64,000 bases of DNA from NCBI RefSeq assembly GCF_002804065.1, contig NZ_CP024955.1, forward strand, positions 186,001 through 250,000, written 5' to 3'. Shown one piece after another: positions 16,919 through 28,212 of the stretch. The stretch's first letter is position 1. Each line of letters begins with the position of its first letter. A model generated the notes under the pieces. It saw only the letters and a program-made list of their open reading frames with translations, ran no database searches and was not told the DNA's origin. A program made the position numbers and the translations under genes. Origin of the DNA: Kyrpidia spormannii. GTDB lineage: Bacteria > Bacillota > Bacilli > Kyrpidiales > Kyrpidiaceae.

Positions 16919-17490
16919 TCATTCGTCCGATGCGCACCACCGATCTCGACCGCATCCAGGAGATCGAACGGGCCTCTTTTACAGTGCCTTGGTCCCGGAA
17001 CGCCTTCTACGGGGAATTGGCGGACAACCATTTTGCCCGGTACATTGTGGCCCAGCGCGGGGATTTGGTGGTGGGTTATGCGGGGATGTGGCTCATCCTC
17101 GACGAGGCGCACATTACGAACATCGCGGTTCACCCCGAGGCGAGAAGGCAGCACGTGGGGGAAACGCTGTTGCGCTATGCGATGGCCTATGCCCGAAGTC
17201 AGGGTGCCATGCGGATGACTTTGGAGGTGCGTGTATCCAACGCCCCTGCTCAGCATCTATATCGCAAACTGGGATTTACCGCCAAGGGTGTGCGCCGGGG
17301 CTATTATACAGATAATCATGAAGACGCCATCATTATGTGGGCGGAATTGGGGCAGTTCGACGGCCGGATCGACCCGGATGAAGAGGCGGGAGCTGCGGCT
17401 CAGGGAGACGCCGTCCCCGGGGCCGGAGGCGAGAAGAGTGCCGAGGATCGACGGGGGGGTCGGCGTCCCGGGGATGCCGGCGAAGTTTGA
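16897..17490 (+). CDS. rimI: Ribosomal-protein-alanine N-acetyltransferase RimI
   Basis: A GNAT acetyltransferase, predicted to acetylate the N-terminus of ribosomal protein S18. The fold is clear: IRPMRTTDLDRIQEIERASF, the acetyl-CoA loop HPEARRQHVGETLLRYAM, and NAPAQHLYRKLGFTAKGVRRGYY. The domain ends near residue 155. About 40 further residues are Gly/Ala/Asp/Arg-rich and look disordered, an unusual extension for RimI. ATG 16897 overlaps tsaB. Confidence 0.92.
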   Translation: MAGSSALIIRPMRTTDLDRIQEIERASFTVPWSRNAFYGELADNHFARYIVAQRGDLVVGYAGMWLILDEAHITNIAVHPEARRQHVGETLLRYAMAYARSQGAMRMTLEVRVSNAPAQHLYRKLGFTAKGVRRGYYTDNHEDAIIMWAELGQFDGRIDPDEEAGAAAQGDAVPGAGGEKSAEDRRGGRRPGDAGEV

Positions 17491-17544
17491 ACGGGGCACG
17501 AGGGCTTTGGCAATGCCGGGGGTACGATAGGGGGGGAACGGGGC

Positions 17545-18711
17545 ATGGAGGGGACGATGGACGGGGCTGCGATGGCGGGAAAAGATTCCGCTTTGCTCGG
17601 GAAGACCGGGGCTGAGCCGAGGGCGGGGGATCAAGAGGAAGGGCTCATTCTGGCTGTGGAGACCAGTTGCGACGAAACGGCGGCGGCGGTGGTGGAGGGG
17701 GGCACCCGCATCCGCTCGAATATCGTGAGCTCCCAAGTCGCGATTCACCGTCGGTTCGGAGGGGTCGTCCCGGAGGTGGCCTCCCGGGGGCATGTGGAAC
17801 AGATTACGGCTGTTATGGCGGCAGCACTAGAGGACGCCGGGGTGCACCCCCGGGATTTGGCCGCCGTGGCGGTCACCTACGGTCCCGGGTTGGTGGGGGC
17901 CCTGTTGGTCGGGCTCATGGCGGCCAAGACTTTTGCGTGGGTTCACGGTCTGCCCTTAATCGGCGTTCACCACATCGTCGGTCACCTGTTTGCCCATCGT
18001 CTGGCCGGCGGCCCGGAACCGCCATGGCTCGCCCTGGTCGTTTCCGGGGGACATACCGAGTTGATTTACATACCGAATGACCACACCTTCGAGGTGCTGG
18101 GGCGGACCCGGGACGACGCCGCCGGGGAAGCTTTCGATAAGACGGCCAGGGCCTTGGGGTTGCCGTACCCGGGGGGCCCCCAGATCGACGCTTTGGCAAG
18201 CTCCGGGGACCCGGAGCGATACGCCTTTCCGCGTAGCTGGCTGGAGGAGGAGTCGTTAGATTTTAGTTTTAGCGGTCTGAAGACAGCCGTGTTGAATCTG
18301 TTAAATGACGCCCGCCAGCGCGGTGATGGGGTGCGCCCGGAGGATGTGGCGGCGTCATTCCAGGCGGCGGTGGTGGAGGTGTTGGTGGAGAAAACGGTCC
18401 GGGCGGTTCGGAGATACCCAGGAGTGCCGGTGGTGGTGGCCGGAGGGGTGGCGGCCAACTCAGCCCTGCGCCGCGAAATGGACCGCCGGGCGGAAGAAGA
18501 AGGATTTCTCTGGTCGGCACCTCCCTTGGCGCTGTGTACAGACAATGCGGCGATGATCGCGGCGGCGGCTTGGCCTCGACTGAGTCGAGGGTGGTTTCAC
18601 GGTATGGATCTGAATGCCCGGGCGAACTTGGGGCTCGAGGCCTGGGCGGCGGGAGACGGGGTGGCGGCGTTCCCGCCGGATGATCCGCCGGATGGGAGGC
18701 GTCGCAACTGA
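17545..18711 (+). CDS. tsaD: tRNA N6-adenosine threonylcarbamoyltransferase TsaD
   Basis: TsaD transfers the threonylcarbamoyl group to A37 of tRNA. It has the signature ETSCDETAAAVVEGG, the metal-binding HHIVGHLFAH histidines, ALVVSGGHTEL, DDAAGEAFDKTARALGLPYPGG and the C-terminal VAGGVAANSALR and LCTDNAAMIAAAAW motifs. The 388-aa length includes about 35 extra N-terminal residues before the conserved start. Internal ATGs at 17557 and 17572 could shorten it. It closes the t6A gene run and is followed by 5-FCL. Confidence 0.94.
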   Translation: MEGTMDGAAMAGKDSALLGKTGAEPRAGDQEEGLILAVETSCDETAAAVVEGGTRIRSNIVSSQVAIHRRFGGVVPEVASRGHVEQITAVMAAALEDAGVHPRDLAAVAVTYGPGLVGALLVGLMAAKTFAWVHGLPLIGVHHIVGHLFAHRLAGGPEPPWLALVVSGGHTELIYIPNDHTFEVLGRTRDDAAGEAFDKTARALGLPYPGGPQIDALASSGDPERYAFPRSWLEEESLDFSFSGLKTAVLNLLNDARQRGDGVRPEDVAASFQAAVVEVLVEKTVRAVRRYPGVPVVVAGGVAANSALRREMDRRAEEEGFLWSAPPLALCTDNAAMIAAAAWPRLSRGWFHGMDLNARANLGLEAWAAGDGVAAFPPDDPPDGRRRN

Positions 18712-18761
18712 ATCACTGGGGTCGAGGTCCGGACACGGGGGGATCCGTATGGGACAAAGGA

Positions 18762-19352
18762 GTGTGGAGGCGCCGGTTGCTTCAATGGCGGGATGACCTG
18801 GGGGCCACGGACCGCGAGAAAAGGGAAGCCGCTTTGGCCGCCTGGGCGACTCGGTGGCTGGGGGGGATGCCCCCGGGGATCCTCATGGCCTACGTAGCCA
18901 TTCGCTCTGAAGTGAACCTGAAACCGGTGGTGGAGTGGGCATGGAACCGCGGGTGGACCGTGGCCTTTCCTCGGGTGGAAGATTCCCACCGCATGAGCGC
19001 TGTGGCGGCGGATAGCTGGGAAGCGCTTTCCCCCGGGGCTTTCGGGATTCCAGAACCGACAGGACCGGCTCTGAGTCCCGGAGATCTCGACGTGATCGTC
19101 GTGCCAGGGGCGGCTTTCGATCGGCTCGGGCGACGGCTGGGGTATGGGCAAGGATTTTATGACCGATTCCTGCCCCAGGTGCCCCAGGCTAAAGTCGTGG
19201 GCGCAGCTTTTGCCGAACAATGGGTGGATGCGTTGCCGACAGATCCTCACGATGTACCCGTGCAGTATGTGTTGACCGAATACGGGGTGTGGTCGGTCCA
19301 AGATCGGGGATTTGTGGATCTTGGCGGCGGTACAACAGGAGAGCGGGGATAG
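18762..19352 (+). CDS. 5-formyltetrahydrofolate cyclo-ligase
   Basis: This enzyme converts 5-formyl-THF to 5,10-methenyl-THF with ATP and so recycles folate. The conserved MAYVAIRSEVNLKPVVEWA, VAFPRV, DVIVVPGAAFDRLGRRLGYGQGFYDRFL and PHDVPVQYVLTE blocks span 196 aa, normal for the family. The start is uncertain. GTG 18762 gives a family-like N-terminus, but AAAGG abuts it. A CTG at 18708 with GGGAGG upstream, overlapping the tsaD stop, would add 18 residues. Confidence 0.9.
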   Translation: MWRRRLLQWRDDLGATDREKREAALAAWATRWLGGMPPGILMAYVAIRSEVNLKPVVEWAWNRGWTVAFPRVEDSHRMSAVAADSWEALSPGAFGIPEPTGPALSPGDLDVIVVPGAAFDRLGRRLGYGQGFYDRFLPQVPQAKVVGAAFAEQWVDALPTDPHDVPVQYVLTEYGVWSVQDRGFVDLGGGTTGERG

Positions 19353-19388
19353 GGGTAAGACCGGCGCCCCTGATCCGCAAGGTGCGAG

Positions 19389-19418
19389 TGCTTGAAATAG
19401 CTGTATATGTTTCAAGCA
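19389..19418. promoter_or_regulatory. Perfect inverted repeat upstream of tatC
   Basis: TGCTTGAAA and TTTCAAGCA are exact 9-bp arms around a 12-base AT-rich centre, 31 bases before tatC. It may be an operator or an RNA hairpin in the tatC leader. No U tract follows, so a terminator is unlikely. Confidence 0.45.
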
Positions 19419-19449
19419 ACGGTAGGCTGGGAGGAAAGGGGCGACCCGG

Positions 19450-20202
19450 GTGGAGGCACCTCAAGACCAACCGAAAACTTTCGTCGAACACCTGGCGGAG
19501 TTGCGAAAACTCCTCATTCAAACCCTAATCGTGTTTGTGATCGCCCTGGGGGTCGCGTTTTTTTACGTGGACCGCGTGCTGGTGTGGCTGGAAATCCCCG
19601 CCGTGCGGGCCGGGCTCGGCCGCCCCATGGTCCTGGGAGCCGGGGAGGTGGTGCGGGTCTATTTTATGTTGGCGGGTGTCACCGCACTGGGGGTCACGCT
19701 TCCGTTCCTGTTATTCCAAATCTGGAGGTTTGTCGCCCCGGGTCTGACCCCCCGGGAGCGGCGGGTTGCCCTGGCCTACATTCCGATGACCCTGTTCATC
19801 TTCCTCGCCGGCGTGGCTTTCGGATATTTTTTGGTCTTTCCCATGGTGTTTCGATTTCTCATCCGTCTTGGGGCGGAGCAATTTAACGTCCAGATCACCG
19901 CGGGAAACTATTTCGGCTTCATGATCAACATCATCGTGCCCCTGGGGCTGATTTTTGAACTGCCCTTGGCGACCATGTTTCTCACTCGGCTTGGTATCGT
20001 GACTCCGGCTTTTTTGGGCAAAATGCGAAGATATGCGTACCTGGTGTTGGTGATCATCGGAGCGATGATCACTCCTCCGGACTTCGTCTCTCACCTCAGT
20101 GTCACCATTCCTATGATCCTTCTCTACGAACTCAGCGTAAGCGTCTCGAAATGGGTTTGGGCCAGGCGGCAAAAAAATCCCGATGACCCGGTTGCAAACT
20201 GA
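19450..20202 (+). CDS. tatC: Sec-independent protein translocase subunit TatC
   Basis: TatC is the twin-arginine signal receptor in the membrane. It has six predicted membrane segments, the N-terminal FVEHLAELRKLL motif, FQIWRFVAPGLTPRERR in the first cytoplasmic loop, and FGYFLVFPMVFRF with the functionally important acidic and Phe positions downstream. The length of 250 aa is normal. GTG 19450 has AAAGGGG 8 bases upstream. No tatA gene adjoins it, unlike Bacillus subtilis tatAY-tatCY. The groES promoter begins inside its last codons. Confidence 0.94.
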   Translation: MEAPQDQPKTFVEHLAELRKLLIQTLIVFVIALGVAFFYVDRVLVWLEIPAVRAGLGRPMVLGAGEVVRVYFMLAGVTALGVTLPFLLFQIWRFVAPGLTPRERRVALAYIPMTLFIFLAGVAFGYFLVFPMVFRFLIRLGAEQFNVQITAGNYFGFMINIIVPLGLIFELPLATMFLTRLGIVTPAFLGKMRRYAYLVLVIIGAMITPPDFVSHLSVTIPMILLYELSVSVSKWVWARRQKNPDDPVAN

Positions 20203-20220
20203 AAGGGGATCCATTAATAT
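20192..20220 (+). promoter_or_regulatory. Sigma-A promoter of groES-groEL
   Basis: TTGCAA (20192-20197) and TAATAT (20215-20220) are spaced by 17 bases. The -35 box overlaps the last codons of tatC. The transcription start falls just before or within the CIRCE element, as in other HrcA-controlled operons. Confidence 0.75.
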
Positions 20221-20231
20221 AGAGGGTGGCG

Positions 20232-20258
20232 TTAGCACTCGGGTAAAGCGAGTGCTAA
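20232..20258 (+). promoter_or_regulatory. CIRCE operator (HrcA site)
   Basis: TTAGCACTC, nine bases, then GAGTGCTAA: an exact match to the CIRCE consensus. HrcA binds it to repress chaperone genes until heat stress. It lies between the promoter and the groES ribosome site. No hrcA gene is in the window. Confidence 0.97.
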
Positions 20259-20297
20259 CAACATCGCAACGGAAACTTTACGTGAGGAGGGTCTTGC

Positions 20298-20582
20298 ATG
20301 ATCAAGCCGCTGGCAGATCGCGTCGTGATCCGTCCGGTTGAAAAGGAAGAAAAGACCGCGAGCGGGATCGTCCTGCCCGATACCGCCAAGGAGAAGCCCC
20401 AAGAGGGGGAAGTGGTGGCGGTGGGTCCCGGCCGCATGGAAGAAGGGCGCCGGGTCGAGATGGAAGTGAAGGTGGGCGACCGGGTGATTTATTCGAAGTA
20501 CGCCGGAACTGAAGTCAAGTACGACGGTGTCGAGTACCTGATCCTCCGGGAAAGCGATATCTTGGCCGTGCTGGAAAAGTAA
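20298..20582 (+). CDS. groES: Co-chaperonin GroES
   Basis: The 10-kDa co-chaperonin (94 aa) caps the GroEL barrel. It has the opening [13 protein letters not shown], the mobile loop [20 protein letters not shown], and [21 protein letters not shown] 20298 has GGAGG 7 bases upstream. It is controlled by the CIRCE element just before it. Confidence 0.98.
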   Translation: MIKPLADRVVIRPVEKEEKTASGIVLPDTAKEKPQEGEVVAVGPGRMEEGRRVEMEVKVGDRVIYSKYAGTEVKYDGVEYLILRESDILAVLEK

Positions 20583-20623
20583 GCGGGCCATGGCCTACGA
20601 GATACTTAACAACGGGGAGGTAA

Positions 20624-22249
<1,626 letters not shown>

Positions 22250-22275
22250 TCCGGCGCCCGGGCGCCGCAAATCCG

Positions 22276-22325
22276 AAGAGGCGGAACCCCTTGGGATGCA
22301 AGGGATTTCCGCCTCTTTTCTTTTT
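22276..22325 (+). terminator. Intrinsic terminator of groESL
   Basis: AAGAGGCGGAA and TTCCGCCTCTT form an 11-bp stem around an inner partly paired loop, followed by TTCTTTTT. A perfect GC palindrome (about 22252-22267) precedes it. Confidence 0.92.
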
Positions 22326-22427
22326 CACCAGGAGGCGTGTGTGGCGCGAATCGTGGAATCGGATAACAGGAACACCGGTCCTATTATGGGCAAAAAACGC
22401 CCGACGTGAACCGGTCGCAAATCAGAA

Positions 22428-22465
22428 AGAAAAGGCAACCCCTTGAAAGGGATCGCCTTTTCTCG
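22428..22465 (-). terminator. Terminator of the minus-strand yjcZ-like gene
   Basis: GAAAAGGC and GCCTTTTC arms enclose a second inner stem (CCCTT/AAGGG). On the minus strand the hairpin is followed by a U-rich TTTTCTTTCT stretch, about 100 bases past the end of the yjcZ-like gene. Confidence 0.65.
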
Positions 22466-22561
22466 CGGCGGGTCACTGGAGAGATTGCGTTCTCGGAGGT
22501 GAAGGAGGTGCTAGCACTACGACTCGTTGGGCTGCAAACAGAAGCTACCGCCGACTCGGTA

Positions 22562-22699
22562 TCAGTATCCGCCGCCGGAGTAAGCGCTGGCCGAGGCAGA
22601 CCCGCCGCCATACCCGAATCCGAAAGGCGTAAGCAGGAAGAACAGCACGAAAATAATCAGGAACACGATTGCCCAGCGAGTGAAGGGACCAAACACCAT
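22562..22699 (-). CDS. YjcZ-family small sporulation protein
   Basis: A 45-aa peptide: MVFGPFTRWAIVF, one hydrophobic segment (LIIFVLFFLL), then a Gly/Ser/Tyr-rich tail (FGFGYGGGSASAYSGGGY). The tail and single membrane helix are typical of YjcZ family proteins. AAAGGAGG lies about 6 bases before the ATG. It is a paralogue of the gene at 13391-13492, which has a different and shorter tail. It was found by direct translation of the intergenic region. Confidence 0.82.
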   Translation of the reverse strand: MVFGPFTRWAIVFLIIFVLFFLLTPFGFGYGGGSASASAYSGGGY

Positions 22700-22776
22700 C
22701 ACCAACCTCCTTTCGTCTTGGTCTGCTATATCCTATGGAAACCTCCCCTCGGGGGACAAGGCGGACAGCCTGATGA

Positions 22777-24153
<1,377 letters not shown>

Positions 24154-24274
24154 TGCAGGCTATCGAATGCATGGTTTGCATACTCCGGATTACATTTTGC
24201 CAATTTGTATAAATGGACGCGTGTTTTGGAATAATGCTCTAGTGGCGATCTTCAGACAAGGTCCGGTGGTATGA

Positions 24275-25843
24275 GTGCGGCGAAAACGCGCAAGGCGGGA
24301 CAAAAAAGGCCGAAGGGAACCAATCGAATGGTCTGCTCCCGAAGTCCCGCAAGGTTACAACGAGTTGTCCAAAAGCATTGACGAGATGTACGGTCGACTG
24401 GCCGAAGTGTGGGGGCACTGTGACGACGTCCGGTTTCGCTGGGTTCAGGTCGGGAACCGCAGGGGTTTTGTCGTGTGGATTTACGCCCTGATCGGCAAGG
24501 AATTGGCCCAGGAGGGGCTTCTTGAACCACTTGCCACCTGGGATGGACCCGACGTGTCCTTCGATGACCTCGAACAAGCTCTGCAAACGGTGTCACTGAA
24601 GACTGTGAAGACCATGGAAGAAATCAATACGGCAATTGGGAACGGCCAGGCGGTTCTCTGCATGGATGGCTTTGACCAAGCCTTGGCCATGGACGTGATG
24701 GACTTTCAGGGCCGGGCCGTGGAGAAGGCAATCGTGGAGTCGGTGGTGCGAGGGCCTCAAGAAGGATTTACGGAGAGCTTGGAAACCAATCTCGGGCTCA
24801 TTCGCCGCCGGCTCAAGAGTCCCCGGGTAAAAGTGGAATACATGACGCTGGGAAGAGTCTCCAAGACAACGGTCGCCCTCGTTTACATTCAGGGTATCGT
24901 GAAACCGGGGTTTGTGGAAGAATGTCGGGAACGCCTACAGCGGATCGATGTCGATTCCATCCTCGATTCTGAGTACATCGAGGAACTGATCGATGACGCC
25001 CCTGTTTCCCCCTTCCCCACAATTGAGTACACGGAACGGCCGGATCGCCTGGCTGCCGAGGCTCTCCAGGGGCGCGTGGGAATCATTGTCGACGGCAGCC
25101 CGAATGCGCTTTTGGTGCCGGCCATTTTCGTCAATTTTCTACAGTCTCCGGAAGACTATTTTGAACGATATACGATGGCCGCGGCGGTTCGATTACTCCG
25201 ACACCTTTTCTTTTGGATGGCCCTCCTGCTGCCGGCCACTTACGTGGCCTTGTTGTCCTACCATCAGGAGATGATTCCGACAACCCTCTTGATGACTCTG
25301 ATGTCGACCCACGAACAAATTCCTTTCCCGTCGGTGGTGGAGGCCCTGATCATGGAGATCACCTTCGAGGCCCTGAGGGAGGCGGGGCTTCGCCTGCCGA
25401 AAGCTGTGGGTCAATCGGTGAGTATCGTCGGGGCTTTGGTGATTGGGGAGGCGACCGTGAACGCAGGCATTGTGACGCCGGCCATGGTGATCATTGTGGC
25501 CTTGACCGGTATTGCGTCTTTCACCATTCCAAGCTACAACATTGCCATTACCTTGCGAATCTTGCGTTTCCCCGTCTTGATCCTCGCGGGGGTGTTGGGT
25601 TTATACGGGATCATTATCGCAGTGTTGCTCTTGTGGACTCACCTGGTTTCCCTGCGTTCCTTTGGGGTTCCGTACCTGTCGCCGATTGCGCCCTTTATGT
25701 GGCCCGACATCAAAGATGTATTTACCAGACCACCGTGGTGGCAGATGCGCCAGCGCCCTAAAACCATGGAGCCCGTCGATTCCACCAGGAGCGCGGATAT
25801 ACCGAAGCCCCTGCCGGGTCAGGCGGAACGGGATCCGCTATAA
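24275..25843 (+). CDS. Spore germination receptor A-subunit (GerA/GerKA family)
   Basis: The protein is 522 aa. It has a hydrophilic N-terminal half with the typical NLGLIRRRLKSPRVKVE, DDAPVSPFPTIEYTERPD and GRVGIIVDGSPNALLVP blocks. The C-terminal half has about five or six membrane segments with FPSVVEALIMEITFEALREAG and SLRSFGVPYLSPIAP. GerA-family A subunits form the ligand-gated channel of the spore germinant receptor in the inner spore membrane. The start is GTG 24275 with a poor ribosome site. It precedes a B subunit, but no C lipoprotein gene is present. Confidence 0.92.
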   Translation: MRRKRARRDKKGRREPIEWSAPEVPQGYNELSKSIDEMYGRLAEVWGHCDDVRFRWVQVGNRRGFVVWIYALIGKELAQEGLLEPLATWDGPDVSFDDLEQALQTVSLKTVKTMEEINTAIGNGQAVLCMDGFDQALAMDVMDFQGRAVEKAIVESVVRGPQEGFTESLETNLGLIRRRLKSPRVKVEYMTLGRVSKTTVALVYIQGIVKPGFVEECRERLQRIDVDSILDSEYIEELIDDAPVSPFPTIEYTERPDRLAAEALQGRVGIIVDGSPNALLVPAIFVNFLQSPEDYFERYTMAAAVRLLRHLFFWMALLLPATYVALLSYHQEMIPTTLLMTLMSTHEQIPFPSVVEALIMEITFEALREAGLRLPKAVGQSVSIVGALVIGEATVNAGIVTPAMVIIVALTGIASFTIPSYNIAITLRILRFPVLILAGVLGLYGIIIAVLLLWTHLVSLRSFGVPYLSPIAPFMWPDIKDVFTRPPWWQMRQRPKTMEPVDSTRSADIPKPLPGQAERDPL

Positions 25844-25869
25844 AAGACCGGCAACTTTTGGAGGCCTCC

Positions 25870-26958
25870 ATGCACCCACAACTGTCCCGCGTTCAGTTCG
25901 TGTTTTTGAGCACATGGCTCATTCTGGGTACCGGCATTCTTACGATGCCCTTCGCGATCGGACAATTCGTCGTCCACGACGCCTGGATCGCCGCCCTTCT
26001 CTTCGCATTTGGAGGCGTGGTCGTCACCGGGGTGATCGCTTTGTTTCGCAGGATGTTCCCCGGTCAATCACTGGTCGAGGGCTACCACATGGCGTTTGGT
26101 CCTATAGTCGGACGGGTGGCAAGCCTCTGGTTTCTGTACATGACGTTTCTTACCGAGTGCTTCGTCCTTCGTGAAGTCAGTCTGTTTTTGAATATCACTG
26201 TCCTTCCGGCGACGCCAAATTATGTGGTCACAGCGGTTTTCATGATTCCCGTTGCTTACGCAGTATACCTGGGTGCGGAAGTTGTCGGGAGAGTGGGAGA
26301 AATCATTACTCCGCTCGGTATCGGCATTACGCTGATCCTGTTTTTGTTGTCCGTGCAACATGCTAACCCGTCTCATCTTCACCCCGTTCTGGCGGACGGC
26401 TGGAAACCGATTTTGCAAGCAGGGGTCGTGTTGTGGGTGTATGCCTGGGAATTTCTTTTTGTCCTGCAACTACGGGAGGAGGTCCAACAACAACGGCTCG
26501 TGAAAGACCTTTTGATCACTATCCTTATCATTACCTTGGCCGGTGTTGTGGCGGAACTCACAATAACCATGATCCTCGGTCCGAGCGTGACCTACTCGAT
26601 CTATCCAATCTTGGAAGTGGTGCGAACGATCCGGATAGGAGATTTTTTAGAACGTTTGGATACGTTCTATGTGATGGGGGTCATCACAACGATCTTTGTG
26701 AAGCTCTCCTTAATCCACTACATTTTCACAACCGGACTGAGCCATTGGTTTGGACTCCGGCACTACCGGCCAACCGTGTGGAGCGGGGCAGCAGTCGTAT
26801 GGACGGGAAGCCTTTTTTTGATTCATAACAGTGTTAGCTTAATGAATTTTATCCTGTACACGGCGTGGGGATACTTTACGTTTACCGCAATGGTCATCCC
26901 TCTCCTGGCGGTCGTGGTGCAGTGGTGGCGACAACGTCGCGGACTGCACCAACAGTAA
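25870..26958 (+). CDS. Spore germination receptor B-subunit (GerB family, APC superfamily)
   Basis: A 362-aa membrane protein with about ten segments. It opens QLSRVQFVFLSTWLILGTGILTMP-like, the GerB/endospore-germination permease signature of the APC fold, and binds the germinant amino acid or sugar. It follows the A subunit after 26 bases. ATG 25870 is set by GGAGG at 25860-25864; TTG 25858 overlaps that site. The operon ends here, and the following gene is a metabolic enzyme behind its own promoter. Confidence 0.9.
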   Translation: MHPQLSRVQFVFLSTWLILGTGILTMPFAIGQFVVHDAWIAALLFAFGGVVVTGVIALFRRMFPGQSLVEGYHMAFGPIVGRVASLWFLYMTFLTECFVLREVSLFLNITVLPATPNYVVTAVFMIPVAYAVYLGAEVVGRVGEIITPLGIGITLILFLLSVQHANPSHLHPVLADGWKPILQAGVVLWVYAWEFLFVLQLREEVQQQRLVKDLLITILIITLAGVVAELTITMILGPSVTYSIYPILEVVRTIRIGDFLERLDTFYVMGVITTIFVKLSLIHYIFTTGLSHWFGLRHYRPTVWSGAAVVWTGSLFLIHNSVSLMNFILYTAWGYFTFTAMVIPLLAVVVQWWRQRRGLHQQ

Positions 26959-27046
26959 TACAGTAAGAGAATTTGGCCGGTTTTGGGCCATGCTCATCCG
27001 CTCCAACACAGCCTGGGGATGTAACTCCCTGGCTGCCGTCGTCATT

Positions 27047-27075
27047 TTGCCGGAGTCATGAAATAAGGTTAAAAT
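27047..27075 (+). promoter_or_regulatory. Candidate sigma-A promoter of the VOC gene
   Basis: TTGCCG (27047-27052) and TAAAAT (27070-27075) lie 17 bases apart, 43 bases before the VOC start. It would separate this transcript from gerA-gerB. Confidence 0.5.
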
Positions 27076-27117
27076 GTACATATCCACGTCCATTGGAATC
27101 TTCAAAGGAGGGGTATC

Positions 27118-27492
27118 ATGATTCGGGTCCGGTTCGTTTCCATCCCAGTGTCGGATCAAGACCGGGCGCTGAAGTTCTACACGGAGAAATTGGGGTTCCA
27201 GGTTGTTACGGATCAGCCCTTCGGCAACGGACAACGGTGGATTGAACTGCAGCCGCCAGGGGCAGACACGCTTGTGGTGCTGTTCACGCCGCCCGGTCAT
27301 GAACATCTCATCGGTAAGTTCCAGAACGTGGCATTCACGTGTGACGACGTGGAAGGGACGTACCGGGATCTGGCGAGCAGAGGTGTTGAGTTTGTCCAAC
27401 CCGCCCGCCGTGCGGAGTGGGGCGGTGTCGAAGCTATCTTCAAGGATCCAGACGGAAATACATTTGTCTTGGCGGCGCCCGCCAGGGAGTAA
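27118..27492 (+). CDS. VOC family (glyoxalase/bleomycin-resistance fold) protein
   Basis: The protein is 124 aa, one glyoxalase-like module with two beta-alpha-beta repeats. The first is VRFVSIPVSDQDRALKFYTEKLGF; the second ends with FKDPDGNTFVLA. It has glyoxalase-like His/Glu metal positions in part, but the substrate is unknown (glyoxalase, dioxygenase or resistance protein). AAAGGAGGGG gives a clear start at ATG 27118. It stands alone. Confidence 0.85.
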   Translation: MIRVRFVSIPVSDQDRALKFYTEKLGFQVVTDQPFGNGQRWIELQPPGADTLVVLFTPPGHEHLIGKFQNVAFTCDDVEGTYRDLASRGVEFVQPARRAEWGGVEAIFKDPDGNTFVLAAPARE

Positions 27493-27703
27493 GTCCCGGG
27501 GGACGTGCCGGTGGAAGCAGTCATCAGGTCATGGGATGGCGGCTTGTTGCGACAGGCTACTTGGTCGGTGATTGGGCTTCTGGCGGCGGCCGGTGTCTGG
27601 GCGGCACCTCGCACCACTCCCATCATCGTGGAAAAGCGAGCCAATACAGGAAGCCTTGAGTTGTGCGGAAGAGGATTCACGGCTACCGGGGAGGTTGAAC
27701 CAG

Positions 27704-28099
27704 GTGAACTTGGGATTGGACACACGAAATACGATCTTGGAAGTCCTGGGGATTGAAATTGTGGAGGTGGGCGAGGAACGGGTGATTGCCACGATGCCCG
27801 TCACGGGGGCCACTAAGCAGCCCGCCGGCATTTTGCACGGGGGTGCTTCAGTGGTGCTGGCGGAGACCGTGGCGACTGTCGGGACATGGAACCTGATCGA
27901 CAAGGAAAGTCAGCAGCCGGTAGGCCTGGAGATCAACGCCAATCACATACGCAGCAAATCGAACGGCGTGGTGACGGCCACAGGTGTCCCGCTGCACCGC
28001 GGCCGATCGACCATGGTCTGGGATATCAAGATTACCGACGAAGATGGCAAGTTGATCTGTGTGTCACGATGCACGATAGCCATCCTGAATAAAAAATAG
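27704..28099 (+). CDS. Hotdog-fold thioesterase (PaaI/YuxO-like)
   Basis: The protein is 131 aa, a single hotdog domain. TKQPAGILHGGASVVLAETVATVG holds the usual HGG helix, and GLEINANHIRSKSNGVVTATGVPLHRGRSTMVW the substrate strand, as in 1,4-dihydroxy-2-naphthoyl-CoA and phenylacetyl-CoA thioesterases. GTG 27704 has GGGGAGG 9 bases upstream. No aromatic-degradation genes adjoin, so the acyl-CoA is not known. The 211 bases before it hold no supported gene. Confidence 0.87.
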   Translation: MNLGLDTRNTILEVLGIEIVEVGEERVIATMPVTGATKQPAGILHGGASVVLAETVATVGTWNLIDKESQQPVGLEINANHIRSKSNGVVTATGVPLHRGRSTMVWDIKITDEDGKLICVSRCTIAILNKK

Positions 28100-28212
28100 G
28101 TTCTGCAAATAAAGATTGGAGCCGAAGGGCAGGTCGCGAGGCCCATCGGGGCGGTCGACCGAATGAAGTCTCATGAGGCCGTGCACCGTTGGATATCCCG
28201 CACAGGGGGTGT

